Positions 8,753-16,345 of a DNA stretch of 62,190 nucleotides are shown here, in pieces (within the stretch, counting starts at the first letter, position 1; each line of letters starts with the position of its first letter). The notes under the pieces were generated by a model. That model was given only the letters and a program-made list of their open reading frames with translations, did not search any database and had not been told where the DNA came from. Origin of the DNA: Nonomuraea basaltis (GTDB taxonomy: Bacteria > Actinomycetota > Actinomycetes > Streptosporangiales > Streptosporangiaceae); assembly GCF_005893125.1 (NCBI RefSeq), contig NZ_VCJS01000061.1, positions 1-62,190 of the forward strand, given 5' to 3'. Position numbers and translations under genes: made by a program.

Positions 8753-9757
8753 TCAGCCACCGGCCGGGGCGCGGGCTTGTTGCCGGGGGTTGCCGACGCG
8801 GCGGCGCCGGAGGCGGTCACGGTCGGGCCAGTGCACGTCGCTCGCCCAGCCCAGCAGCTCGAACAGGCGGATCACACCGGCGGACGGGTCGATCTGGCCA
8901 CGCTCGAGGCCGTGGCGGGCGCAGCTGGGTTCGCTGTGGTGGCCGTTGTGCCAGCTCTCGCCGAATGACAGCAGGGCCAGCGGCCACACGTTGGACGAGC
9001 GGTCGTGGCGGCGGGTCTTGAAAGGTCTGCTGCCGATGACGTGGCACAGGGAGTTGACGCTCCAGGTGACGTGCTGCAGCAGCGCGATCCGGATCAACCC
9101 TGCCCACAGGAAGGCGGTCAGCCCGCCGTACAGGGTGCCGGTGATCGCCCAGCCGGCCAGGAACGGCAGCGTCAGCGACACCGCGCACAGCGCGGGGAAG
9201 GCGCGCGCCACCCTGACCATTGCCGGATCGGCCAGCAGGTCGGGGGCGTAGCGTTCGGCGGGAGTCTGGTCGTCGGCGAACATCCAGCCCAGGTGGGCGT
9301 GGGCAAGCCCCCGAAGCTGCCCGCGCAGGCTGGTGCCGTACCGGTAGGGGGAATGGGGATCGCCGGGCCGGTCGGTGAAGGCGTGATGGCGGCGGTGGAC
9401 GGCGACCCAGTCGATGAGGTTGCCCTGGAAGCCCATCGACCCGGCGACCGCCAGGACCACCCGCAGCCATGGCCGGGCGGTGAAAGAGGCATGGGTGAAC
9501 AGCCGATGGAAGCCGACCGTCACTCCCAGCCCGGTCACCACATAGAAGGCCGCGGCCAGCAGCAGATCAGTGAGCGCGACTCCCTGCCCCCACGCCAGGA
9601 AGATCGCGACGCCGAGCGCGATGAACGGCAGCACGACAATGGTCGCCGTCAGCCCCACCTGAGCTCTGCCGGCCGCTGCGTGCTCCTTTGCCTCGGGGAA
9701 CGGTGATGCGCCGTCGTAGTCCTGCCGATCTTTCACCGGCTGTTCTGAAATGCTCAT
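8753..9757 (-). CDS. Membrane acyl-CoA/acyl-lipid delta-9-type desaturase
   Basis: This 334-residue membrane di-iron enzyme carries the three histidine boxes HRLFTH (84-89), HRRHH (121-125) and HNGHH (270-274), with hydrophobic segments around 34-80, 100-118 and 190-225. The family inserts a double bond in stearoyl or palmitoyl chains using O2 and an electron donor. The length matches bacterial stearoyl-CoA-desaturase-like proteins. Its start lies nine bases after the stop of the UBP zinc-finger gene, so the two form an operon; no ferredoxin reductase is adjacent. Confidence 0.9.
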   Translation of the reverse strand: MSISEQPVKDRQDYDGASPFPEAKEHAAAGRAQVGLTATIVVLPFIALGVAIFLAWGQGVALTDLLLAAAFYVVTGLGVTVGFHRLFTHASFTARPWLRVVLAVAGSMGFQGNLIDWVAVHRRHHAFTDRPGDPHSPYRYGTSLRGQLRGLAHAHLGWMFADDQTPAERYAPDLLADPAMVRVARAFPALCAVSLTLPFLAGWAITGTLYGGLTAFLWAGLIRIALLQHVTWSVNSLCHVIGSRPFKTRRHDRSSNVWPLALLSFGESWHNGHHSEPSCARHGLERGQIDPSAGVIRLFELLGWASDVHWPDRDRLRRRRVGNPRQQARAPAGG

Positions 9758-9766
9758 TTGTCTCTC

Positions 9767-10078
9767 TCACACCGACCGCTCGTGTACGTAGCACCATCGC
9801 CAGGTCGATCCTGGTTCCAGCGAGGTGACGACCGGGTGGTCGGTTTCCTGGTAGTGGGACTTGGCGTGGCCGCCCGGCGAATCGTCGGAGCAGGCCACCC
9901 AGCCGCAAGTCAGGCAGGCCAGCAGGCGTTTCCAGGTCCAGCCGAGGGCTAGACATTTCCTGCATTGGGGTAACCGGCGTTCCACGGCCGGCAGCAGGTC
10001 GAGGTGATCGCAGCGTGGCGCCTGACCATTGAGGCCGGCGCGAGCGGTCGTGTTCATTCCTTCTGCATCCAGGGTCAT
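9767..10078 (-). CDS. UBP-type zinc-finger protein
   Basis: A 103-residue protein made of one zinc finger of the ubiquitin-hydrolase type: CDHLDLL, CRKC, CLTCGWVACSDD, then GHAKSHYQETDHPVV and CYVHERSV. The Cys/His spacing fits the Zf-UBP fold. In bacteria these small proteins are of unknown function and sit beside other enzymes; here the partner is a fatty-acid desaturase that follows after nine bases. The start could be at MTLDAEG or seven codons later at MNTTARAG. Confidence 0.8.
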   Translation of the reverse strand: MTLDAEGMNTTARAGLNGQAPRCDHLDLLPAVERRLPQCRKCLALGWTWKRLLACLTCGWVACSDDSPGGHAKSHYQETDHPVVTSLEPGSTWRWCYVHERSV

Positions 10079-10305
10079 CGCGACCCCCTCACGGCGACAG
10101 TGACGCGAGATGCGCCAGCTGGTCGGTTCTCAGTCAATGTGATCCGCGAGCCGGCGGAAACGCCCAATCCAAGCAAGCCTCATCACCAACAGCGATCGCC
10201 CGCCCGGCCGAGGTCGCGGGCCCGCTGCCGGCGATCCTCTCCATCCACGGTGCGGCCGCTACCGCGCCCGGACACCATGCTGCGAATCACGGCACCAAAG
10301 GTGCC

Positions 10306-10683
10306 CTAGAGGCGTACGAGCTTGTCGAACAGCCTGGCCAGCTCCGTGCCGGGGTCCGCGGTGAGACCAGCGTGCACGGGGCCGGTCTGGACGATCGTGC
10401 TGCGGGGCGCCGTCAGCCAGCGGAACCTCCCGCCGAGCGGCTCCGCCCCCAGCGGTCCGGGGGCGTCGCCGCAGGCCAGCTCGTACGCGCTGAGCGCCCG
10501 GCGTACCGCGTCCACGTCCGCCCCCGGGTCGAGCGCGCGCAGCCGGGCCGGGTCGAGCTCGACCCGCGCGCACAGGTAGCCGCGCGGCTGGCAGTAGAGC
10601 AGCACGCCCGCGTTGATCTGCTCGCCCCGCTCCACCTTGGGGATCACCCGGATGACCGCGTATTCGTAAACGTCCTTGGTCAC
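10306..10683 (-). CDS. DUF3037 family protein
   Basis: A 125-residue protein starting VTKDVYEYAVIRVIPKVERGEQINAGVLLYC, the characteristic opening of DUF3037 proteins, which regularly follow a HipA-like kinase gene in actinobacteria. The GTG start overlaps the TGA stop of the HipA-like gene (GTGA, 10680-10683), so the two are translationally coupled. The biochemical function is unknown; partner or substrate of the kinase is the natural inference. A longer upstream extension in frame lies inside the kinase gene and was discarded. Confidence 0.8.
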   Translation of the reverse strand: MTKDVYEYAVIRVIPKVERGEQINAGVLLYCQPRGYLCARVELDPARLRALDPGADVDAVRRALSAYELACGDAPGPLGAEPLGGRFRWLTAPRSTIVQTGPVHAGLTADPGTELARLFDKLVRL

Positions 10684-11489
10684 CGGCCGCCTCCCCGCCA
10701 GAACTCGCCGACCGACCCCGGCCCGGACCGCTGGGCCCGCTGCTCGCCGCGCACCAGCCACTCGCGCGGCCCGTGCGCCCGCCGCAACAGGTGATCGACG
10801 TACGCCTCCCGCACGGCCTGCGCCGAGCCGAACCCCGGCTCGCCGTCCAGCCACTCGTCGGGCACCTGCGCCGTCACGTCCTCCAGCAGCTCGCGGGTGA
10901 TCTTCCCGGCCAGGTGGGCGCCCGCGGCCGCCACGTCACCGGCGTACTGCGCGAGCACGTGGTCGCCCGCGTCGAACGGCCGCTGCGGATCGGCGGTGGG
11001 CCAGTTGTGGTGGAACCAGAGCGCCGCGCCGTGGTCGATCAGCCAGGTGTCGCGGTGCCAGATCAGCAGGTTGGGGTTGCGCCAGCTCCGGTCGATGTTG
11101 TGGATGAGACCGTCGAACCACACCACCCTGGACGCGAACACCGGGTCGGCGATCCAGGCCAGCGGCTCGAACCCCAGCGCGCCCGGCAGGAAGTCCACCG
11201 CCAGGTTGAGCCCGGTGCTGGCCTTGAGCAGGTCCTGCACCTCCTCGTCCGGCTCGCGCGCGCCGAGCTGCGGGTCCAGGTCGATGAGCTTGAGCTCGGG
11301 CGTCCTGAGCCCGAGCCTGCGGCCCAGCTCGCCGGCGACGATCTCGGCGACCAGCACGCGGCGGCCCTGGCCCGCCTCGCGGAACTTCACCACGTAGGTG
11401 CCCAGGTCGTCGGCCTCGACGACGCCGGGCAGCGACCCGCCCTCCCGCAGCGGGGTCACGTAACGGGTGGCTGCGATCCTATCCAGCAC
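10680..11489 (-). CDS. HipA-like kinase family protein
   Basis: A 269-residue protein related to the catalytic part of HipA. Residues 1-40 contain TRYVTPLREGGSLPGVVEADDLGTYVVKF with an ATP-contacting lysine in YVVKF. VVWFDGLIHNIDRSWRNPNLL (about 122-142) corresponds to the catalytic D..x..N segment, and WLIDHGAALWFHH is the metal-binding DHG/DFG-like loop. The usual HipB antitoxin is absent and the following gene is DUF3037, so this is the HipA-like/DUF3037 pairing, not a classical toxin-antitoxin module. Confidence 0.75.
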   Translation of the reverse strand: MLDRIAATRYVTPLREGGSLPGVVEADDLGTYVVKFREAGQGRRVLVAEIVAGELGRRLGLRTPELKLIDLDPQLGAREPDEEVQDLLKASTGLNLAVDFLPGALGFEPLAWIADPVFASRVVWFDGLIHNIDRSWRNPNLLIWHRDTWLIDHGAALWFHHNWPTADPQRPFDAGDHVLAQYAGDVAAAGAHLAGKITRELLEDVTAQVPDEWLDGEPGFGSAQAVREAYVDHLLRRAHGPREWLVRGEQRAQRSGPGSVGEFWRGGGR

Positions 11490-11770
11490 GACACGAGGCT
11501 ATCGCCCACCCGCCGCACCCTGATCACGAGGGCTGCTCAGCCGGCCAGGGGCTGCTTGAACGGGCGAACGACGGCGCTGCTGCTGCACGCGGTGCGCGGT
11601 CAACACGCCGAGACCGCGTGGCCCGCACGCGGTGGCGCGGCGGGTGAGCGAGCGGCGGCGGTGCCGCGCGTGATGGGCGCTGCGTGAGGTGGCCCGGCCG
11701 GGGTGGTTGCCTGGGGACGGGCCCGGCCGGGCCCCCGGTCGACTGACCCGGCCATGGGGGGCTGGCCGGG

Positions 11771-12643
11771 TCAGAGCTTGGTGATGACCTCCTCGGCGAA
11801 GCGCTCCATGGTGGCGATCTTGAGCTCCAGCGTGCCCTCGCCGTACCGGGCCTTCTCCTCGGGAGTGGCCAGCCACCACGGGGCGGCCAGCGTGCCGGTC
11901 ACGCCCTTGGCGGCGAAGTGGCGGTACGTGCCGGCGTCCGGCAGCGCGGCCAGCGGCGCGATGATGTCGAAGGGCTGCCCGGTCCTGCCGCTCTCGTCGA
12001 GGTGCCGCCGCAGCGTGTCGAGCACGGGGTCGAGCTGCTCTTCGGTGTAGATGCGGTTGCCGAGCCAGCCGTCGCCCAGCCGGGCCGCCCGCCGCAGGGC
12101 CGCCTCGCTGTCGCCGCCCACGTACACCGGAATGCGCCCGGCCGGGGTCGGCGAGATCGACAGCGGCGGGACGTCGTCCAGGGTGACCGTCTCGCCCGCC
12201 CAGAGCGAGCGCAGCACCGGGAGCATGGCGTCCAGCCGCCGCCCGCGCGTGTGGAAGTCCTGCCCTGTGGCGACGAACTCCTCCTTGCACCAGCCCACGC
12301 CCACACCGAACGTCACCCGGTCCCGTGACAGCACCGCCGCCGTGGACACCTGCTTGGCGACGGTGAGCAGGTCGCGGGCGGGCGCGATGTAGACGTTGGG
12401 GGAGAAGCGCAGCGTCGTGGTGACCGCGGCCATCGCCCCGATCGTCACCCACACGTCGGGCCAGTGCGTCTTGGCGTCCCAGCGCGGCCGTCCCGACTTC
12501 GAGTACGGGTACGGGCTGGCGAAGTCGGCGTAGAACAGGTGGTCGGACAGCGTCAGCGTGTCGAACCCGCACCGCTCGGCCGCCCGCGCCAGCTCCGTGA
12601 ACTGGTCGGCGTCGACGAACGAGGCCCCCAGCCACATCTTCAT
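11771..12643 (-). CDS. LLM-class F420-dependent oxidoreductase
   Basis: This 290-residue protein has the luciferase-like TIM barrel: MKMWLGASFVDADQFTELARAAERCGFDTLTLSDHLF at the start, VYIAPARDLLTVAKQVSTAAVLSRDRVTFGVGVGWCKEEF in the middle, and IPVYVGGDSEAALRRAARLGDGW towards the end. These are the hallmarks of the F420-dependent LLM group. Its ATG overlaps the TGA of the upstream gene (ATGA at 12640-12643), so translation is coupled. The substrate is unknown; together with the next gene it may form a catabolic pair. Confidence 0.85.
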   Translation of the reverse strand: MKMWLGASFVDADQFTELARAAERCGFDTLTLSDHLFYADFASPYPYSKSGRPRWDAKTHWPDVWVTIGAMAAVTTTLRFSPNVYIAPARDLLTVAKQVSTAAVLSRDRVTFGVGVGWCKEEFVATGQDFHTRGRRLDAMLPVLRSLWAGETVTLDDVPPLSISPTPAGRIPVYVGGDSEAALRRAARLGDGWLGNRIYTEEQLDPVLDTLRRHLDESGRTGQPFDIIAPLAALPDAGTYRHFAAKGVTGTLAAPWWLATPEEKARYGEGTLELKIATMERFAEEVITKL

Positions 12644-13887
12644 CGGAACTCCGGCGCGACCTTGGTGGCGAACAGCTCCAGGTTGCGCTTGACCGTGTCG
12701 AGCGGCAGCACGCCCTGCTGCCCCTGCATGTAGAGCCCGAACCACTCCAGGTCCGGCATCCGGTCGAGCATCCGCTGGATGCCGCGCTTGACGTCGTCGG
12801 GCGTGCCGAACAGCGCCATCTCGACGTCGTTCATCCGCTTGGCGTCGCCCTTCTCCGGCGAGATGGGCTTGTGCTTCTCGTCCTCCTTCTTCCGCAGCAC
12901 CTCCAGATACCCGAAGGGGCCGAAGAAGGCCGCGAAGTCCTTGGGGATGCTGCGGCCGAAGGTGTTGATCGCCTGCTCGGTGGTGTCCGCGATGCCGACG
13001 ATCTTGAGGATGCCGGTGTGCTCGCCCAGTTTGTACTGGCGGCCCTGCTTGGCCGACTCCTCCTGGTAGAGCTTGGCCTTGGCGGCGTGGTCATCGGGAT
13101 TCGGGGTGAACATCCACGGCAGGATGTCCTCCTGCGCGGCCCTGATGACCGACCGGTCGGAGATCGTGAAGGGCTGCCACAGCTCGGGGTGCGGGTTCTG
13201 GTACGGCCGCGGGCAGACCGACACGGCCACGACCTTGCCCTCCTCGTCCAGCTCCGCGGGCGCGCCGAAGGTCCGCGTCCACTCCTGGGCGGGCCAGCCC
13301 TCGATCCCGTCGTACGGATAGGGCACCTGGTAGTCCAGCACGTCGGACTTGTAGCGCAGGGTCTCCTGCGTCCACGCCATCTTCATGATCTTCAGCACCT
13401 CGCCGAAGACGTCGAAGTTGCGCGTGTCGGACGCCGAGCCGTCCGAGCGGGCGGCGGCCGCGTGCCAGCGCTGGCCGAGCACGTTCATCCAGCGGTTCTG
13501 GTAGCCGCGCGCGACGCCGAGCCGCAGGCGGCCCTTGCAGAACTGGTCGAGCAGCGCGACGTCCTCCGCCGCCCTGATCGGGTCCCAGGCGGGCAGCACC
13601 AGGCCGAGCGGCGCGAGCAGGATCCGCTCGGTGCGGGCGGCGAGGTCGGTGAGGAACATCAGCGGGTTGACCGAGAACTCCATGCCCTCGGAGTGGAAGT
13701 GGTGCTCGGTCATCATCAGCGCGTCGAACCCGAGCTGGTCGGCGTGTACGGCTATCTCCCGCACCTCGGCCAGCAGCCGCTGGTACGACTCCGTGTCCCG
13801 CCCGATGGGACGCTTGGCCTTGGCGTTCTCCTCGGCCGCGTATCCAGAGCCTGGAATCTGCGGATTCAGGAAAATAGAAAACTTCAC
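12640..13887 (-). CDS. Luciferase-like flavin-dependent monooxygenase (LLM class)
   Basis: A 415-residue protein starting MKFSIFLNPQIPGSGYAAEEN. The bacterial-luciferase barrel shows in ADQLGFDALMMTEHHFHSEGMEFSVNPLMFLTDLAARTERILLAPLGLVLP and in CKGRLRLGVARGYQNRW. It is longer than F420-dependent relatives and resembles the FMN-dependent alkanal/limonene/pyrimidine-monooxygenase branch. It is the first gene of a two-gene minus-strand operon that shares its promoter region with the plus-strand oxidoreductase at 13977. The substrate is not predictable. Confidence 0.85.
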   Translation of the reverse strand: MKFSIFLNPQIPGSGYAAEENAKAKRPIGRDTESYQRLLAEVREIAVHADQLGFDALMMTEHHFHSEGMEFSVNPLMFLTDLAARTERILLAPLGLVLPAWDPIRAAEDVALLDQFCKGRLRLGVARGYQNRWMNVLGQRWHAAAARSDGSASDTRNFDVFGEVLKIMKMAWTQETLRYKSDVLDYQVPYPYDGIEGWPAQEWTRTFGAPAELDEEGKVVAVSVCPRPYQNPHPELWQPFTISDRSVIRAAQEDILPWMFTPNPDDHAAKAKLYQEESAKQGRQYKLGEHTGILKIVGIADTTEQAINTFGRSIPKDFAAFFGPFGYLEVLRKKEDEKHKPISPEKGDAKRMNDVEMALFGTPDDVKRGIQRMLDRMPDLEWFGLYMQGQQGVLPLDTVKRNLELFATKVAPEFR

Positions 13888-13940
13888 CGGGGACCTCTTT
13901 CCGCGGACGGTTCCTCTGCAAGGTACTCTGGCAATCTTAG

Positions 13941-13956
13941 CCGAGCAATCGCTTGG
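13941..13956. promoter_or_regulatory. TetR-type operator candidate between divergent oxidoreductase genes
   Basis: CCGAGC and GCTTGG flank an AATC centre, an inverted repeat with one arm mismatch. It lies in the 89-base gap between the divergent oxidoreductase genes. Closely similar sequences occur at 23553-23568 (reading CCGAGCAACCGCTTGC on the minus strand) and at 23615-23630, which suggests one regulator for both loci. The regulator itself is not identified in this window. Confidence 0.5.
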
Positions 13957-13976
13957 TTAACTATGAGGAGGGGCAC

Positions 13977-14783
13977 ATGAGACTGGGCGTCACGATGTTC
14001 GCCACGGATCTGGCCATGCCCGTCGAGGAGCTGGCCAGGGCGGCGGAGGAACGCGGCTTCGACTCCCTCTACGTGCCCGAACACACCCACATCCCGGTCT
14101 CGCGCCGCACGCCTCCCGCCGCCGGCCAGGAGGAACTGCCCGACGAGTACAAGCGCACGCTCGACCCCCTCGTCGCCCTCTCCTTCGCCGCCGCCGCGAC
14201 CCGGCGGCTGCGCGTGGGCACCGGCATCCTGCTCGCCGCCCAGCGCGAGCCCATCGTCACCGCCAAGGCCATTGCCACGCTCGACCACCTGTCTGGCGGG
14301 CGCGTCGTGGTCGGCGTCGGCTTCGGCTGGAACGTCGAGGAGATCGAGAACCATGGCGTCCCGTACACCCGCCGCCGCGAGGTGGCCAGGCGCAACGTGC
14401 TGGCGATGCAGGCGCTCTGGCGCGACGAGGTGGCCTCCTTCGACGGCTTCGAGCCGTCCTGGTCCTGGCCGAAGCCGCTGCACGGCCCGCCCGTCTACGT
14501 GGGTGGCGCCGCGGGGCCGAAGCTGTTCGCCCACGTCGCCGAGTACGCCGAGGGCTGGATGCCGATCGGCGGCGCCGGCATCAAGGCGGCGCTGCCGGCG
14601 TTGCGCGAGGCGTGCGAGAAGGCCGGGCGGCCCATGGCCCGGATCATCCCGTTCGGCACCCGGCCGAGCAGGGAGAAGCTCGACTACTTCGCCGGACTCG
14701 GCATCGAGGAGGTGGTGGCCACCCTGCCCAGCGGCTCGGCCGACGTGGTGCTGCCCCTCCTCGACGCGTACGCGGCTCTGTGA
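13977..14783 (+). CDS. LLM-class F420-dependent oxidoreductase
   Basis: A 268-residue protein. MRLGVTMFATDLAMPVEELARAAEERGFDSLYVPEHTHIP, TAKAIATLDHLSGGRVVVGVGFGWN and PPVYVGGAAGPKLFAHVAEYAEGWMP are the standard blocks of the F420-dependent LLM group. The start was placed at ATG 13977 because GAGGAGGGG precedes it; the open frame reaches back eight more codons without an RBS. It is divergent from the two-gene oxidoreductase operon, so all three probably belong to one pathway. Confidence 0.85.
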   Translation: MRLGVTMFATDLAMPVEELARAAEERGFDSLYVPEHTHIPVSRRTPPAAGQEELPDEYKRTLDPLVALSFAAAATRRLRVGTGILLAAQREPIVTAKAIATLDHLSGGRVVVGVGFGWNVEEIENHGVPYTRRREVARRNVLAMQALWRDEVASFDGFEPSWSWPKPLHGPPVYVGGAAGPKLFAHVAEYAEGWMPIGGAGIKAALPALREACEKAGRPMARIIPFGTRPSREKLDYFAGLGIEEVVATLPSGSADVVLPLLDAYAAL

Positions 14784-14809
14784 CACGCAGGCTGTAATAA
14801 TGACGGTTC

Positions 14810-16237
14810 ATGTCCGAGCTCCGTGCCGATGACCCCCAGCGCCTGGGGACGTACCGGCTCTCGCGCAGGCTCGGTCAGGGCGGCCAGGGCGTCGTCTTCC
14901 TCGGCCACTCGCCCGGCGGGGCACAGGTCGCGATCAAGCTGCTGCACGCGAGCCTCTCCGGCGATCCCGACGTGCGGCGCCGGTTCCTCGGCGAGGCCGA
15001 TGCCGTGCGGCGGGTGGCCGCCTTCTGCACCGCCCAGTTGCTCGACGCCGACCTCGACGGTGACCGGCCGTACCTGGTCAGCGAGTACGTCGAAGGGCCC
15101 TCCCTGGGAGAGCACGTGATCGCCAAGGGGCCGCGCCTCGGCGGGTCGCTCGATCGGCTGGCCATCGGCATCGCCACCGCCCTGGGCGCGATCCACCGGG
15201 CGGGCGTCGTGCACCGCGACCTCAAGCCGGGGAACGTCCTGCTCAGCCTCGATGGGCCGCGGGTCATCGATTTCGGGGTGTCGAGGCTGATGGACGCCAC
15301 GGTCACCACCAACCAGATCCCCGTCGGCACCCCGGCCTACCTCTCGCCCGAACGCATCCAGGGCGAGTCCGCGGGGCCGCCCGCCGACCTCTGGGCCTGG
15401 GGGCTGACCGTCGCCTACACCGCCACCGGCAGGCACGCGTACGTGGCGGACACGTACCAGGAGATTCTGGCGAGGATCTTGTACGGCCGGCCGGATCTGA
15501 GTTGTTTGTCCGGGCAGCTGCGGGAGATCGTGGAAGCCTGCCTGGCCCCTGAGCCGGGTGAGCGGCCGGATGCCGGGGAGGTGCTGCGGTGGCTGCTCGG
15601 CCAGGACGCGGGCGGGGAAGATGTGCTCACGACCGGGGCGAAGGCCGCCAGCGGCACGACCGGGCCCGGCCCGGTCACAGACCTGCGCCGGGATTCGGAT
15701 TCGCCGGCCACCACAGACCCGCACCCGATGTCCGGGCTGCCGCCGGCCAAGGAGCTGCGCGCGATCAGTGCCGCACGCACCGCCGATGAGACGGCGCCCG
15801 AGACCGCGCCTAAGGGGAAGCCGCGCGCCGGACGGCGGTTACGTGCCTGGCAAGCGATCGTGGCGGTCGTCGGGCTGACCATGGGAGTCGCTGGATTCGC
15901 GTTGTGGCAGCGCGGCGCCCAGCAGCCGGGCCTGGAGGGCACCTGGACGGGATCGGCCGAGCACCCCTCGGCGAAGCGGATCTTCCCCGTCGAGATGCGC
16001 CTGAGCTCCGGCGGTTCGTCCACCCTGCGATGGGGCGCCGACCTGCACTGTTCAGGGCGGCTCGGGCCGACCAAGAGCGGGCTGGTGTTCGCGCTCGATC
16101 AGGTCAAGGGAGATGCATGCTATCCGGGAACACTCCGGATCCTCCCGTCGCCCGACCCGAACCAGATCGTCATCAAAGTGACGCGCGAAGGTAAGGACGA
16201 GGTGGCGTATTCGGGCACGGTAACCCGTACCTCTTGA
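14810..16237 (+). CDS. Membrane Ser/Thr protein kinase
   Basis: This 475-residue kinase has the full catalytic domain in residues 12-265: glycine loop LGQGGQG (21-27), lysine in VAIKLL (Lys43), HRDLKPGN (135-142) and DFG (154-156), then GTPAYLSPE as activation segment. A Pro/Thr-rich linker leads to a single membrane span near 345-365 (AIVAVVGLTMGVAGFALW), then an extracellular domain of about 105 residues with two cysteines, with no PASTA repeats. The outer domain could sense a ligand. A second kinase follows after about 110 bases. Confidence 0.9.
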   Translation: MSELRADDPQRLGTYRLSRRLGQGGQGVVFLGHSPGGAQVAIKLLHASLSGDPDVRRRFLGEADAVRRVAAFCTAQLLDADLDGDRPYLVSEYVEGPSLGEHVIAKGPRLGGSLDRLAIGIATALGAIHRAGVVHRDLKPGNVLLSLDGPRVIDFGVSRLMDATVTTNQIPVGTPAYLSPERIQGESAGPPADLWAWGLTVAYTATGRHAYVADTYQEILARILYGRPDLSCLSGQLREIVEACLAPEPGERPDAGEVLRWLLGQDAGGEDVLTTGAKAASGTTGPGPVTDLRRDSDSPATTDPHPMSGLPPAKELRAISAARTADETAPETAPKGKPRAGRRLRAWQAIVAVVGLTMGVAGFALWQRGAQQPGLEGTWTGSAEHPSAKRIFPVEMRLSSGGSSTLRWGADLHCSGRLGPTKSGLVFALDQVKGDACYPGTLRILPSPDPNQIVIKVTREGKDEVAYSGTVTRTS

Positions 16238-16345
16238 CCGGCTGTGTCACGGTCAGGCAGCGATTGTCCTGCGCACCGTTGACTGTTGGCGGCCCGTTGC
16301 TTTCAGTAGGAAGCACAACGGGTGGCGGCGAGGGGAGGCAGCCCC

